DNA of 11,484 nucleotides from CAJBLF01 sp964560855 (lineage in GTDB: Bacteria; Patescibacteriota; Gracilibacteria; Absconditabacterales; Absconditicoccaceae), in contig CAZLLU010000026.1 of NCBI GenBank assembly GCA_964560855.1, positions 1 through 11,484 of the forward strand. The letters run 5' to 3'. A program made the translations under genes and the position numbers. Positions 1 to 6,419 of this stretch are shown in pieces; the stretch's first letter is position 1; each line of letters begins with the position of its first letter. Under the pieces are notes generated by a model. The model was not told where the DNA came from. It saw only the letters and a program-made list of their open reading frames with translations, and ran no database searches.

Positions 1-246
1 CAATGAGCGTTGCTTCTGACGGCTAGGAAAACAAAGATAAAGCCGCTTTCCAAACAATCAAAATTCGAGGGCTCTGACAGACAAGTTCGCTGATGGACGA
101 TGAAACAACTCATTAAAAATTGAGAATTGAAGATTGAGAATGTACAAGAAGAATTTCCGCACAAAGAAGTGAAAGATATCGTGAAAGATCTTCAGCAAGA
201 AGGTTTGATTCAGTTAAAGAAATGAGTACTTATGATAGCAGAATAA
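1..246 (+). CDS. MutY-type A/G-specific adenine glycosylase, C-terminal part (5' end outside window)
   Basis: Frame 1 is open from the first base to TAA at 244-246 if TGA is read as glycine (in-frame TGA at 4-6, 91-93, 121-123 and 223-225). The 81 visible residues include GALLLTARKTK and, about 15 residues later, FEGSDRQVRG. This matches the end of the HhH-GPD domain and the F-x-G-[ST]-D-R-Q-x-R-G segment of MutY-type adenine glycosylases, which remove adenine mispaired with 8-oxoguanine. In most MutY proteins the stretch after GAL carries cysteines of a 4Fe-4S cluster (GAxxCTARxPxCxxCP). Here the corresponding positions are Leu and Ile and no Cys is visible, so this would be a cluster-less variant. 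The tail (EEFPHKEVKDIVKDLQQEGL) resembles a small winged-helix end. The IKNGELKIENV part is encoded by a low-complexity stretch (113-141) similar to simple repeats elsewhere in the window. Family assignment is likely but rests on a fragment. Confidence 0.65.
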
Positions 247-315
247 CTGTCATTCTGAGCGAAGTCGAAGGATATAATAATATCACTATATTCTTCATTT
301 CATTCAGAATGACAG
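247..315. repeat. Palindromic repeat with 12-bp perfect terminal inverted repeats
   Basis: CTGTCATTCTGA (247-258) is the exact reverse complement of TCAGAATGACAG (304-315). The inner arms are partly complementary (GAAGTCGAAGGATAT against ATATTCTTCATTTC). The element starts at the base after the stop codon of the upstream gene, so it may also act as a 3' hairpin, although no clear T-run follows. Confidence 0.7.
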
Positions 316-320
316 GTAAA

Positions 321-350
321 GTCATCCTGAGCGAAGTCGAAGGATATAAT
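321..350. repeat. Direct repeat of the left arm of the 247-315 palindrome
   Basis: Positions 327-350 are identical over 24 bases to 255-278 (CTGAGCGAAGTCGAAGG followed by ATATAAT). With the preceding six bases the match is 29 of 30 (249-278 against 321-350). It lies 20 bp before the start of the GIY-YIG gene. Confidence 0.8.
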
Positions 351-370
351 ATTTATAATTAAATCTATCT

Positions 371-658
371 ATGAATACATATTATGTATACATACTTAGT
401 ACGAAGTTCAATAAACTTTTTTATATTTGAGTTACTAATAATTTACAAAGAAGGTTTTATGAACACAAAAACAAACTGATTGATTGATTTACAAAAAAAT
501 ACAATATAGATAAACTTGTATATTACGAAGAATGTGGAGATATAAAAGATGCTATAATAAGAGAAAAACAATTAAAGTGACGAACAAGAAATAAAAAAGA
601 AAACTTAATAAAACAAGTAAATCCGCAATTAGATGATTTAGGCTTGAATTTGTTATAA
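371..658 (+). CDS. GIY-YIG nuclease domain protein (UPF0213/YhbQ-like)
   Basis: This is a 95-residue protein that is continuous only if TGA is glycine (three internal TGA). It begins MNTYYVYILST and reaches FYIGVTNNLQRRFYEHK, so the GIY-YIG signature appears as YVY...YIG followed by the catalytic-type Arg (QRR) and Tyr-x-His. The later segment REKQLKG-x-TRNKKENLI matches the end of stand-alone GIY-YIG proteins, where the family has LKGWxRxKK. The x here is a CGA codon (581-583), which is tryptophan under code 37. Length fits the roughly 80-100 aa single-domain family. Such proteins are predicted DNA endonucleases of uncertain role. The gene stands alone between repeat copies, which suggests it travels with them. 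The ATG at 371 is the natural start because the family motif begins a few residues in. Confidence 0.88.
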
Positions 659-666
659 TTATTATA

Positions 667-690
667 CCCTTCATTATATTCAGGGTGACA
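667..690. repeat. Diverged inverted copy of the cassette repeat
   Basis: The reverse complement of 667-690 begins TGTCACCCTGAA and ends ATGAAGGG. It resembles the left-end repeat at 319-343 (GTCATCCTGAGCGAAGTCGAAG) in inverted orientation. It closes the GIY-YIG cassette 26 bp before rsmI. Confidence 0.5.
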
Positions 691-715
691 TGTTTTTTAG
701 TCATATTATAAAGTT

Positions 716-1393
716 ATGCTCTACTTCATCCCAACGCCAATCTGAAATAAAGACGATATCACCGTTCGCGCTATGAAGCTTTTTCAGTCGCTGGAATTCT
801 TTGTCTGTGAGGATACGAGAACTACTATGAAACTTATGAAGATGTATGATATTCCTTACAAGGACAAAACATTTTTTTCATTAACAAGTTTTACGTCTGA
901 CAATCAACTGGCTCGTTATGTAGATATTTTGAAAGCGAGCGATATTTGATTAGTTTCCGAAGCGGGGACGCCATGATTATCTGATCCGGGAAAATCTATG
1001 ATCCAATTGTGTAATCAATACGATATTCCGTATACTGTTCTGCCTGGTGCTAATGCGCTTGTTCCAGCAGTTGTCGGGGCATGATTCGATACCTCAGAAT
1101 TTGTGTATCTATGATTTCTTCCTACGAAAAAGGGGAGGCAGACCAAGATCAAAGAGATATTGGAATCGAATATCCCTGTCTTCGTCTATGAATCAGTCCA
1201 TAGGATAGAAAAATTTTTGAAAGAGATTTCTCAGGCTGGATTTACGGGACAGATTTCTATCGCGAGAGAATTGAGTAAGATGTTCGAACAATATTTCACG
1301 TGAACGGTAGAGGAGGTATTGGAATTGATCAAGACGAAAAAAATGCCGATCAAAGGAGAATTTGTCGTCTGAATAAGAAATATTGACATTTAG
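716..1393 (+). CDS. rsmI: 16S rRNA (cytidine-2'-O)-methyltransferase RsmI
   Basis: The gene encodes 225 residues with seven internal TGA codons, ending at TAG. RsmI uses S-adenosylmethionine to 2'-O-methylate C1402 in the 16S rRNA decoding centre. All tetrapyrrole-methylase-fold signatures appear in order: PTPIGN (residues 6-11, Gly10 from TGA), CEDTRTT, SEAGTPGLSDPG (two glycines from TGA), LPGANALVPAVVGAG, GFLPTKKG, YESVHRIEKFL, IARELSKMFEQYFTG and KGEFVVGI. E. coli RsmI has about 286 residues, so this protein lacks the extra C-terminal domain and ends right after the core fold; CPR proteins are often trimmed like this. No CGA or CGG codons occur. The 3' end overlaps the promoter of the following lipoprotein gene. 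No clear Shine-Dalgarno sequence precedes the ATG. Confidence 0.95.
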
Positions 1394-1410
1394 AAGGAAA
1401 ATTTTATAAA
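1383..1410 (+). promoter_or_regulatory. Sigma70-type promoter for the 1446 lipoprotein gene
   Basis: TTGACA (1383-1388), a 16-nt spacer and TATAAA (1405-1410). The -35 box lies within the last codons of rsmI. The predicted start of transcription falls about 28 nt before the ATG at 1446. Confidence 0.65.
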
Positions 1411-1445
1411 CACATCGTAAACTCCAACAAAAAAATAATTGAATT

Positions 1446-1799
1446 ATGAGAAACATTTGTATCTTATTGCTCTTGGCAATTGCTTTCATTTTGGTGGCAT
1501 CTTCATGTACCAAAGACGAAAAACCCCCTGTACCCTATGTTCAAGTAGAACTTGGATTACAGAAAACCAATACTACGTTTAAAATAGAAAACGTGAAAAG
1601 CATAACTTTTGCTACACCGGATGGATTGGAATCTCAAACTATCAACTCGTATGGAGGTGCTGCTGTTATGCAAGGAGATGTTTCGGTATATGGAAGAAAT
1701 GTGGCGATTTTTGAACCGGAAACTGATTGGAAATACGTTGAATTTCGTAGTGAAACATGTGAAAAAGTAGATATCCGAGAGATCCTCTACACAGAATAA
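1446..1799 (+). CDS. Small predicted lipoprotein, unknown function
   Basis: This encodes 117 residues. The N-terminus is a typical signal: a short positive start (MR), a hydrophobic stretch LLLLAIAFILVA, then SSC at about residue 21, followed by the charged linker TKDEKPP. This reads as a type II (lipoprotein) signal with a slightly atypical lipobox (A-S-S-C), so the mature protein is probably lipid-anchored on the cell surface. The rest (about 95 residues) is probably beta-rich and I do not recognise it. It contains no TGA and one CGA codon near the C-terminus (KVDI-x-EILYTE), which would be Trp under code 37. It has its own promoter and a terminator 25 bp downstream, so it is a monocistronic unit. 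A secreted non-lipidated protein is the alternative. Confidence 0.75.
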   Translation: MRNICILLLLAIAFILVASSCTKDEKPPVPYVQVELGLQKTNTTFKIENVKSITFATPDGLESQTINSYGGAAVMQGDVSVYGRNVAIFEPETDWKYVEFRSETCEKVDIREILYTE

Positions 1800-1816
1800 A
1801 CTCCTTATGTTATGAT

Positions 1817-1855
1817 AAAAAAACTCCTGCTGAATCACAGCAGGGGCTTTTTTTT
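1817..1855. terminator. Bidirectional Rho-independent terminator
   Basis: A 9-bp stem pairs 1824-1832 with 1838-1846 (core CCTGCTG/CAGCAGG) around a 5-nt loop. It is flanked by T8 on the plus side (1848-1855) and A7 on the other (1817-1823), which reads as T7 on the minus strand. It lies between two convergent genes and can serve both: the lipoprotein gene (stop 1799) and the minus-strand transglycosylase gene (stop at 1858). Confidence 0.9.
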
Positions 1856-1857
1856 GT

Positions 1858-3091
1858 TTACTTGATCTTCTCTCTGACGAAAAATGATTTACCCTTTTTG
1901 AGAGGGAAATTCAATGGTGTAAGTAAGGTTCCCTTTTCGTCGGTAAGCTGTATANNNNNNNNNNNNNNNNNNNNNNNNNNNNNNNNNNNNNNNNNNNNNN
2001 NNNNNNNNNNNNNNNNNNNNNNNNNNNNNNNNNNNNNNNNNNNNNNNNNNNNNNTATTTGTAGACATATCGCTGTTTGTCTGTACTTTTTTTGAGATATT
2101 TTAGATCGTCAGTATTGTTTTCTGCGGGATTTTCTATAGGTCATACATCAGCTTTTTTAGAGATGGATGCTTTTTCGTAGATATCCAATCAGTAGTTCTG
2201 GACCTGACTCTTGAAATATTTGAGATATTCTTCATAGGTCTTAGGTTCGCCGTCGAGCGTGATATTAAGCTTTTTGATAGAAGTCTCTACGATATTTATA
2301 GGGACATTCACATTGCCAAGTGTCACCTGTTTTGCGTTTTTCATTTTGGTGATTTCGTCGTTGGTATTTTTTGAAAAATCAGGAAGAGGATCGCCGGTGT
2401 ATTGGTTTATGAGAATCCGGTATTTCACGACAGGCCAAAGATAGTCATTCAGTTTTCTTCCAGAATATCTCCTCAATGCATTAATCCATCTATCTTTGCC
2501 CGCTTCGGTGGAGTTGTAGATGTTTTTGAGGAATCTTGCTGAGCAATCGAGTCCCATGATAGGATGAAATCTATCATCCACTTTGATCAGTTGTTTGAGA
2601 TCGTTATTATATTTGTCTTTGGCATTCTCTATCTCCTGGCCGTGTTTGGTATCTATCATACCTTCGTTGTATCTCGGTAATGTTTTGAGCCCGTAATCTG
2701 CCGCATTTTTAGCTTGGATATGAATAAGTCATAATCAGCCATCTCATCAGAGGTTAGGCATAGTAGGGTCTCCCATGCCTTCTTGTGCCATCATCGCCAT
2801 CAAGAGTCATCTCGGTATGCCGTATCTATCTTCGACCGCGTCCGTAGCTGATTTCCATCTCATACATCTCAAAATCCTTCCTTGTGCAGAATATCTGTCG
2901 GGAAACGTTATCCTCAATTCTTTTTCCTTATTGATCTCGGTATAGGAGAGATGGATGGGCTTTTCTTTTATGCTTAAGGACTTCTTTTGCGATTCTAAGA
3001 CTTCTTTTTTGAGAGCAGAAAGTTCAGAAGCTGTTTCATTATATCCCTCATATTCAGAAAGCTGTTCATGTATTCATAATTGTTCGATCAT
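1858..3091 (-). CDS. Lytic transglycosylase-like (SLT fold) protein, copy A; interrupted by an assembly gap
   Basis: The minus strand is open from ATG at 3091 if TGA is glycine. Residues about 79-135 form an SLT/lysozyme-like core: AVEDRYGIPRGLLMAMMAQEG, with Glu104 the probable catalytic acid, then NLGGDGGLGLIHIQ at about 113-126, equivalent to the GxxGLMQ motif of SLT enzymes, then ADYGLKTL. Four glycines of that motif are TGA codons. The family cleaves the MurNAc-GlcNAc bond of peptidoglycan. Downstream, DDRFHPIMGLDCSARFLKNI aligns with DERFHTSKCIDATAKYLAKI of copy B, so the genes are paralogues. No N-terminal signal peptide is visible. The 100-N gap interrupts the C-terminal region after QxYVYK. 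The frame on the far side that ends at 1858 is shifted by one relative to an exact 100-base gap, so either the gap length is nominal or the true end differs (another frame stops at 1889). One CGG and one CGA codon are present. Confidence 0.8.
1955..2054. other. Assembly gap (100 N)
   Basis: Exactly 100 undetermined bases, the conventional placeholder for a scaffold join of unknown length. It falls inside the C-terminal part of transglycosylase copy A, so that protein's length and last domain are not known. Confidence 0.98.
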
Positions 3092-3158
3092 GTGTATGAG
3101 GATAAGATAAAATAGAATTAGGCAGCTATTGAAAATATACAAGGTTTCTTGTGTAATT

Positions 3159-3186
3159 ATTATATTTAAAATCATTTGTTTGTCAA
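3159..3186 (-). promoter_or_regulatory. Promoter of transglycosylase copy A
   Basis: Read on the minus strand: TTGACA (3186-3181), a 16-nt spacer and TATAAT (3164-3159). Sequence, spacing and position relative to the coding start match the promoter of copy B at 4408-4435. A decayed opposite-strand promoter (TTGAAA at 3129-3134, 17 nt, TGTAAT at 3152-3157) lies back to back with it. Confidence 0.75.
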
Positions 3187-3194
3187 AAAAATAG

Positions 3195-3322
3195 ATGAAA
3201 AAAACCATCTCTGACGGATCATGGTGATTATTTTAATTATTCTCGGATTCCTGCTCCGTGACGTAAAGATAGAACTCGGCACGTATTCACTGCAAGCAAA
3301 AATAAAGACAAAAACAGTAGCA
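3195..3322 (+). pseudogene. Truncated, frameshifted 5' fragment of a phospholipase D gene
   Basis: This stretch matches the first roughly 128 bases of the intact phospholipase D gene at 4512, including long near-identical runs (GTGACGTAAAGATAGA and CAAGCAAAAATAAAGACAAA). It carries the same TGA-CGG dipeptide codons after the start. One base is missing in the A-rich run just after ATG, which shifts the frame; the shifted frame reads IILIILGFLLRDVKIELGTYS, close to the membrane anchor of the intact protein. Similarity stops at ACAGTAGC, where the left arm of the terminator of transglycosylase copy B begins. A short ORF from ATG 3221 to TAA 3350-3352 could still be read, but expression looks unlikely. 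I interpret it as the remnant of a duplicated module. Confidence 0.85.
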
Positions 3323-3337
3323 GGATTTTGCTACTGT
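3305..3337 (-). terminator. Rho-independent terminator of transglycosylase copy B
   Basis: ACAGTAGCA (3314-3322) pairs with TGCTACTGT (3329-3337), giving a 9-bp stem with a 6-nt loop. On the minus strand it is followed by TTTTGTCTTTATTTTT. It lies 35 bp past the copy B stop codon. One arm coincides with the last matching bases of the phospholipase D remnant, so the fragment contributes to the terminator. Confidence 0.8.
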
Positions 3338-3372
3338 GTTGTAATTATATAAAAAATTCAAGAGTGCGGATA

Positions 3373-4368
3373 TTACAGAAATTTTGTAGTCTGAAGCCCT
3401 TGTAAAATCTCTTCATTGCTTTTGCCTTGTCTGATCATATTTTTTACATATTCGTCATATGCTCTCATATCGCTAAGATTGTTCTTGATGTTTTTTACAT
3501 GAGTTCATGTCTCAAAATTCAAGGTAAAGCGATATTGCTTAATTTTTTTGTCATAGCCGAATCATTTGTTGAATCCATTGAGTGTGAGCATTCGGTCCAA
3601 GTCATATATCGTATTGTTTTTGTGAACATCCCATGAAGGATGGTTGCATGCTGCATCTTTGTTCTTATCTACTTGCTTTTTTATCTTGGCGAGATATTTG
3701 GCTGTTGCGTCTATGCATTTGCTGGTGTGGAATCTCTCGTCGAGTTGTTCGAGCTCCGCCATGCTTTTGTTCATTAACCCCTCGAGCACCTCTCCATGTT
3801 TTTTGTAGATATCAGCTTGTTTGATTCATTTTTTTCTCATAGTGGTATAGTCGTATTGTTTATATTTAGCATTGTCCGTGAATACTTTCAATCCGTATTC
3901 TTTGGCTACGTCAGGCTGGAAATGGATAAATCATGCTCATCCGTCAGCTTCATTGATAGAAGCGGTATTGCCTTGTGATTCCACCATAATGAGTGCGAAG
4001 AGATACTCGAAAGGGATGTGATATTGCTCGGCAGATGCTTGGATATGATCGACATATCTTGCTACTCTGACATATCTTCATAAGGTAGTCGATCTATCGA
4101 TTGCCGTGAGATCTTGAGTCTCCAAAAAGTTTCAGAATTCGGTATATCTTGCTTGGAGTGTACTATCATTCATCTCTGTAGTTTCCTTGCTCTTGGATGA
4201 ATCACAGGACTCCGTTCATGTAGTGAATGCCGCAACAGCTCAGGTCGTGAGTGCCAAAGCTAGCATTCCTTGGATATATTTGTTTTGCAGATAGATTTTA
4301 AGTGATTTTTTAGGTTGTTCCTGTTTTTTTTCTGCTCCATCACTGAACGTATTTTTTAGTGGTTGCAT
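3373..4368 (-). CDS. Lytic transglycosylase-like (SLT fold) protein, copy B, membrane-anchored or secreted
   Basis: The gene encodes 331 residues from ATG at 4368 to TAA, with seven TGA glycines and no CGA or CGG. After a cytoplasmic-type, lysine-rich leader (KKQEQPKKSLK), residues about 35-50 (MLALALTTGAVAAFTTG) form one hydrophobic segment, so the protein is probably anchored or exported. The core at about 112-160 has AEQYHIPFEYLFALIMVES, with Glu130 as likely catalytic acid, and GGAGFIHFQPDVAKEYG, equivalent to the GLMQ-type motif. This supports peptidoglycan (MurNAc-GlcNAc) cleavage outside the membrane. The C-terminal 170 residues are unfamiliar but paralogous to copy A (DERFHTSKCIDATAKYLAKI). 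It has its own strong promoter, back to back with that of phospholipase D, and its own terminator. A lysozyme-type hydrolase is possible instead of a lytic transglycosylase; sequence alone cannot decide. Confidence 0.85.
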
Positions 4369-4377
4369 AACTCTTCG

Positions 4378-4405
4378 TTGAAAAGATAAAGCAATTTGCT
4401 ATAAT
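4378..4405 (+). promoter_or_regulatory. Promoter of the phospholipase D gene
   Basis: TTGAAA (4378-4383), a 16-nt spacer and TATAAT (4400-4405) on the plus strand. It gives a leader of about 100 nt before ATG 4512. Its -10 box is separated by only two bases from the -10 box of the opposing promoter. Confidence 0.65.
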
Positions 4406-4407
4406 AT

Positions 4408-4435
4408 ATTATATATAGATTTCTTTATTTGTCAA
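4408..4435 (-). promoter_or_regulatory. Promoter of transglycosylase copy B
   Basis: Minus strand: TTGACA (4435-4430), a 16-nt spacer and TATAAT (4413-4408), a perfect match to the sigma70 consensus boxes. It lies about 40 bp before the ATG at 4368 and abuts the divergent phospholipase D promoter, so two polymerases could not occupy both at once. Confidence 0.8.
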
Positions 4436-4511
4436 AAATGCAACATATTCCAATTTTGATAAAAAATATATAAAATTCAATTCATTCCATTTTATATATA
4501 TCAAAAAGTAG

Positions 4512-5531
4512 ATGAAGAAAAAATATCTCTGACGGCTCGCTGTGATTGTTCTAATCATCGTTGGATTTCTGCTCGGTGACGTAAAGATAGAGCTCGGCAC
4601 CTATTCACCGCAAGCAAAAATAAAGACAAAAACAGTAGCTAAACAATTAGAGAATCTTCAAAATATCCAAGGTTCATTTTTTCGTTCACCAGGAGAAAGT
4701 CTCGATAAAGAATTGACCACATTCAAAAATGCTAAGCGTTCATTAGATCTTCGGACCTACGAATTTACGCAAAAAGATTTCAAGAGCGCTTTGAAAAAGT
4801 TAGCGGAAAATGACGTGAATATCAGGATTATCGTAGAAAACAATAAATATAAGCAATATCAGAATACCCTCAAAGAATTGAGTCAGTATTTTTCTTGATA
4901 TAAAAATATCCAGCTCAAGCCCGATACCCAGATGGGCACGCAATATACACATGCCAAGGTCAATCTCATCGATAGTGGATTTATTATCCAAACTGCGAAT
5001 CTGACCCATAGTTCATTCGCGAAAAATCGCGAGCATTTTTTTCAGAGTTACGATTCCGGTGTCCGAACAAGTCTGCATACGATTTTTGAGAAAGATCGGA
5101 TGGGAGAGAAGATTACAATGAAAGACATCCATCCTAATCTCGTCGTCTGCAACATCAATTGCAGGGGAGTGATAGAGCAGCTTTTGAAGTCAGCGAAGGA
5201 ATCCATCATTATCCAGACTCAGTATATCACCGACGATGCACTACGAGCGATATTGAAAACAAAAAAGGATCTGCCTGAGCTAAAGATGTTGGTCGCTGAT
5301 ACGGACGATAACGATGATCTGGTCCGTTATTTTGGAAATGATTATGCAAGGAAATTCAAGAAATATTACAATCATACCAAAATGATTCTGATAGATCACA
5401 ACATACTGCTTCTTTGAAGTATGAATCTTTCCCAGACCTCTTTGGATGAAAATAGGGAAATCTGAATCTTGCTTCTCGATCCGACTATCATCGACGAATT
5501 TTCTACACAATTCTATAGGGATTGGAAATAG
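4512..5531 (+). CDS. Phospholipase D-family protein, membrane-anchored, two HKD motifs
   Basis: The gene encodes 339 residues with four TGA glycines. An N-terminal anchor (residues about 8-22, LAVIVLIIVGFLLG) precedes an extracytoplasmic body. The first HKD half-site is His147-x-Lys149-x4-Asp154 with TAN at 161-163 and NRE soon after. The second is His288-x-Lys290-x4-Asp295, then GSMN at 302-305 and NREIGI. Two such half-sites form one active site in the PLD superfamily, which attacks phosphodiester bonds through a covalent His intermediate. The substrate may be phospholipid or nucleic acid and cannot be told from sequence. Five CGA/CGG codons occur, for example EKD-x-MGEKI, where many PLD proteins have Asp-Trp or Asp-Phe. 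Both NRE arginines use CGC or AGG. It is divergent from transglycosylase copy B, and an octamer repeat array follows 9 bp after the stop. Confidence 0.9.
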
Positions 5532-5540
5532 ATTTAAATA

Positions 5541-5620
5541 TTGAGACATTGAGACATTGAGACATTGAGATATTGAAACATTGAGACATTTAAACATTGA
5601 AACATTGAGACATTGAAACA
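5541..5620. repeat. Tandem array of ten octamers, consensus TTGARACA
   Basis: Ten consecutive 8-bp units run without interruption: TTGAGACA three times, then TTGAGATA, TTGAAACA, TTGAGACA, TTTAAACA, TTGAAACA, TTGAGACA and TTGAAACA. The array starts 9 bp after the phospholipase D stop. A shorter array of the same unit follows ruvC at 9330-9369. Both are followed by TTAAT and a T/C-rich block built on TTTTCCATT. Confidence 0.95.
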
Positions 5621-5747
5621 TTAATTTTCCATTCTCCATTTTTAATTTTCCAATTTTGTCATTCCGGCGTTAAGTGTTGCAGCTGGAAAATGTTTCCCTT
5701 TTTCCCTTCATCCCTTCCTCCATATTTCCTCCATCTTTTTATAGCTA
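5621..5747. other. Non-coding T/C-rich filler after the octamer array
   Basis: 5621-5660 (units such as TTTTCCATTCTCCATTTTTAA) resembles 9370-9420 behind the other octamer array. The remaining bases (5661-5747) are pyrimidine-rich (TTTCCCTTTTTCCCTTCATCCC) and hold no plausible gene. I see no terminator-like hairpin for phospholipase D here. Confidence 0.6.
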
Positions 5748-5775
5748 TTGACTTTTTATAAGAAATATGTATATT
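5748..5775 (+). promoter_or_regulatory. Promoter of the small secreted protein gene
   Basis: TTGACT (5748-5753), a 16-nt spacer and TATATT (5770-5775), about 30 bp before ATG 5805. The TTG here could be mistaken for a start codon of an N-terminally extended ORF, but it is better explained as the -35 box. Confidence 0.65.
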
Positions 5776-5804
5776 ATCTTAAACAAAAAAATAAAAAAAA
5801 TCAT

Positions 5805-6248
5805 ATGAAAAAATTGTTATTTGTTTTTATTATTCTCTGTCTACTAGGGTATTCAGGATACTCACAAAAAGGTAATCTTACTTCGGATACATTAGAATGG
5901 ACTGAGGAACAGATTATTACTATCCTTGAAAAAGGAGGGATTTCGTTCTGTAAATTAGATCTATTCCTTGAAGGGAATGATACCATATCCTATATAAAAG
6001 ATATGGAGATCCTTTTGGAAGATTCCATCTTCGGTGCTGCATATCTGGAATCATCGGTATTTCACGGTATTGATGGGGATAAATTCGCTAATTGCACGTA
6101 CTTCATTATGGAAGACTGGTTTGGCAGTCAGCTTGAGCTGACTAAAGATGATTTGGTATATTTGCCAAAACTCTCCAAATATCTTGATCGCAAGGTCAAG
6201 GAAACAAAACTAAAAGAATATAAAGGGGAGTTTATCTCCAGATTTTAA
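5805..6248 (+). CDS. Small secreted protein of unknown function
   Basis: This encodes 147 residues starting MKKLLFVFIILCLLGYSGYSQKG, a clear N-terminal signal (two lysines, hydrophobic core, small residues before a likely cleavage site near YSQ). The ATG at 5805 is chosen over upstream in-frame TTG 5748 because it starts exactly at the signal peptide and leaves the promoter free. The mature part is acidic (EWTEEQIITILEKGG, LFLEGNDT) and contains the phrases FGAAYLESSVFHGIDGD and CTYFIMEDWFGS. The FHGIDGDKFANCTYF stretch hints at a pentapeptide-like or small beta structure, but I do not recognise a family. There are no TGA or CGA/CGG codons. It stands alone between its own promoter and terminator. 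Confidence 0.75.
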   Translation: MKKLLFVFIILCLLGYSGYSQKGNLTSDTLEWTEEQIITILEKGGISFCKLDLFLEGNDTISYIKDMEILLEDSIFGAAYLESSVFHGIDGDKFANCTYFIMEDWFGSQLELTKDDLVYLPKLSKYLDRKVKETKLKEYKGEFISRF

Positions 6249-6260
6249 GACATTACAACA

Positions 6261-6294
6261 AAAAACGCTTCACGGAATTTCCTGGAGCGTTTTT
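6261..6294 (+). terminator. Rho-independent terminator after the secreted protein gene
   Basis: AAAAACGCT (6261-6269) pairs with AGCGTTTTT (6286-6294). Three further inner pairs close a GGAATTTCC-type loop. It begins 12 bp after the stop codon and ends in a five-T run. The A-run on the other side would allow weak activity on the minus strand too. Confidence 0.8.
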
Positions 6295-6419
6295 ATTGAT
6301 AAAATGGAATGGATATGTATAGAGAGGGTATTGTTTTGCCGACAATGCCGAAATATGGACAAGAATATTCGGTTTTTGAAAGCTTGTTCCGATTTTTTAT
6401 CCCTAACTAGAGTAGCACA

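Larger units (their letters stand above)
247..690. mobile_element. Putative small cassette: GIY-YIG endonuclease gene inside GAGCGAAGTCGAAGG-type repeats
   Basis: The whole interval between the mutY-like stop (246) and rsmI (716) consists of a repeat pair, a single GIY-YIG gene (371-658) and a terminal inverted copy of the repeat. A 12-bp perfect inverted repeat (247-258 with 304-315) bounds a small palindrome. A 30-bp copy of its left arm with one mismatch recurs at 321-350. A diverged inverted copy lies at 667-690. Similar TGTCATNCTGAGCGAAGTCGAAGGA sequences are, to my knowledge, widespread interspersed repeats in Bacteroidetes and CPR genomes. Treating the unit as mobile is inference; no target-site duplication was established. 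Confidence 0.4.

Noticed and set aside
1193..1838. Minus-strand open frames of 106 and 93 codons
   Set aside because: They are antisense to rsmI and the lipoprotein gene, both of which have signatures and a promoter on the plus strand.
3221..3352. Short 43-residue ORF in the phospholipase D remnant
   Set aside because: It is the anchor region of a truncated copy in shifted frame, ending inside another gene's terminator; it is more likely debris than a gene.
5541..5620. Possible CRISPR array
   Set aside because: The units are 8 bp, directly abutting, with no spacers and no cas genes in the window.
5280..5639. Minus-strand open frame of 119 codons with repeated QCLNVSM-like peptides
   Set aside because: It is the translation of the octamer array (24 bp = 3 units = 8 codons) plus the antisense of phospholipase D; there is no family signal.
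5748..5804. TTG start giving a 19-residue N-terminal extension of the secreted protein
   Set aside because: The TTG belongs to the -35 box TTGACT, and the signal peptide begins at ATG 5805.
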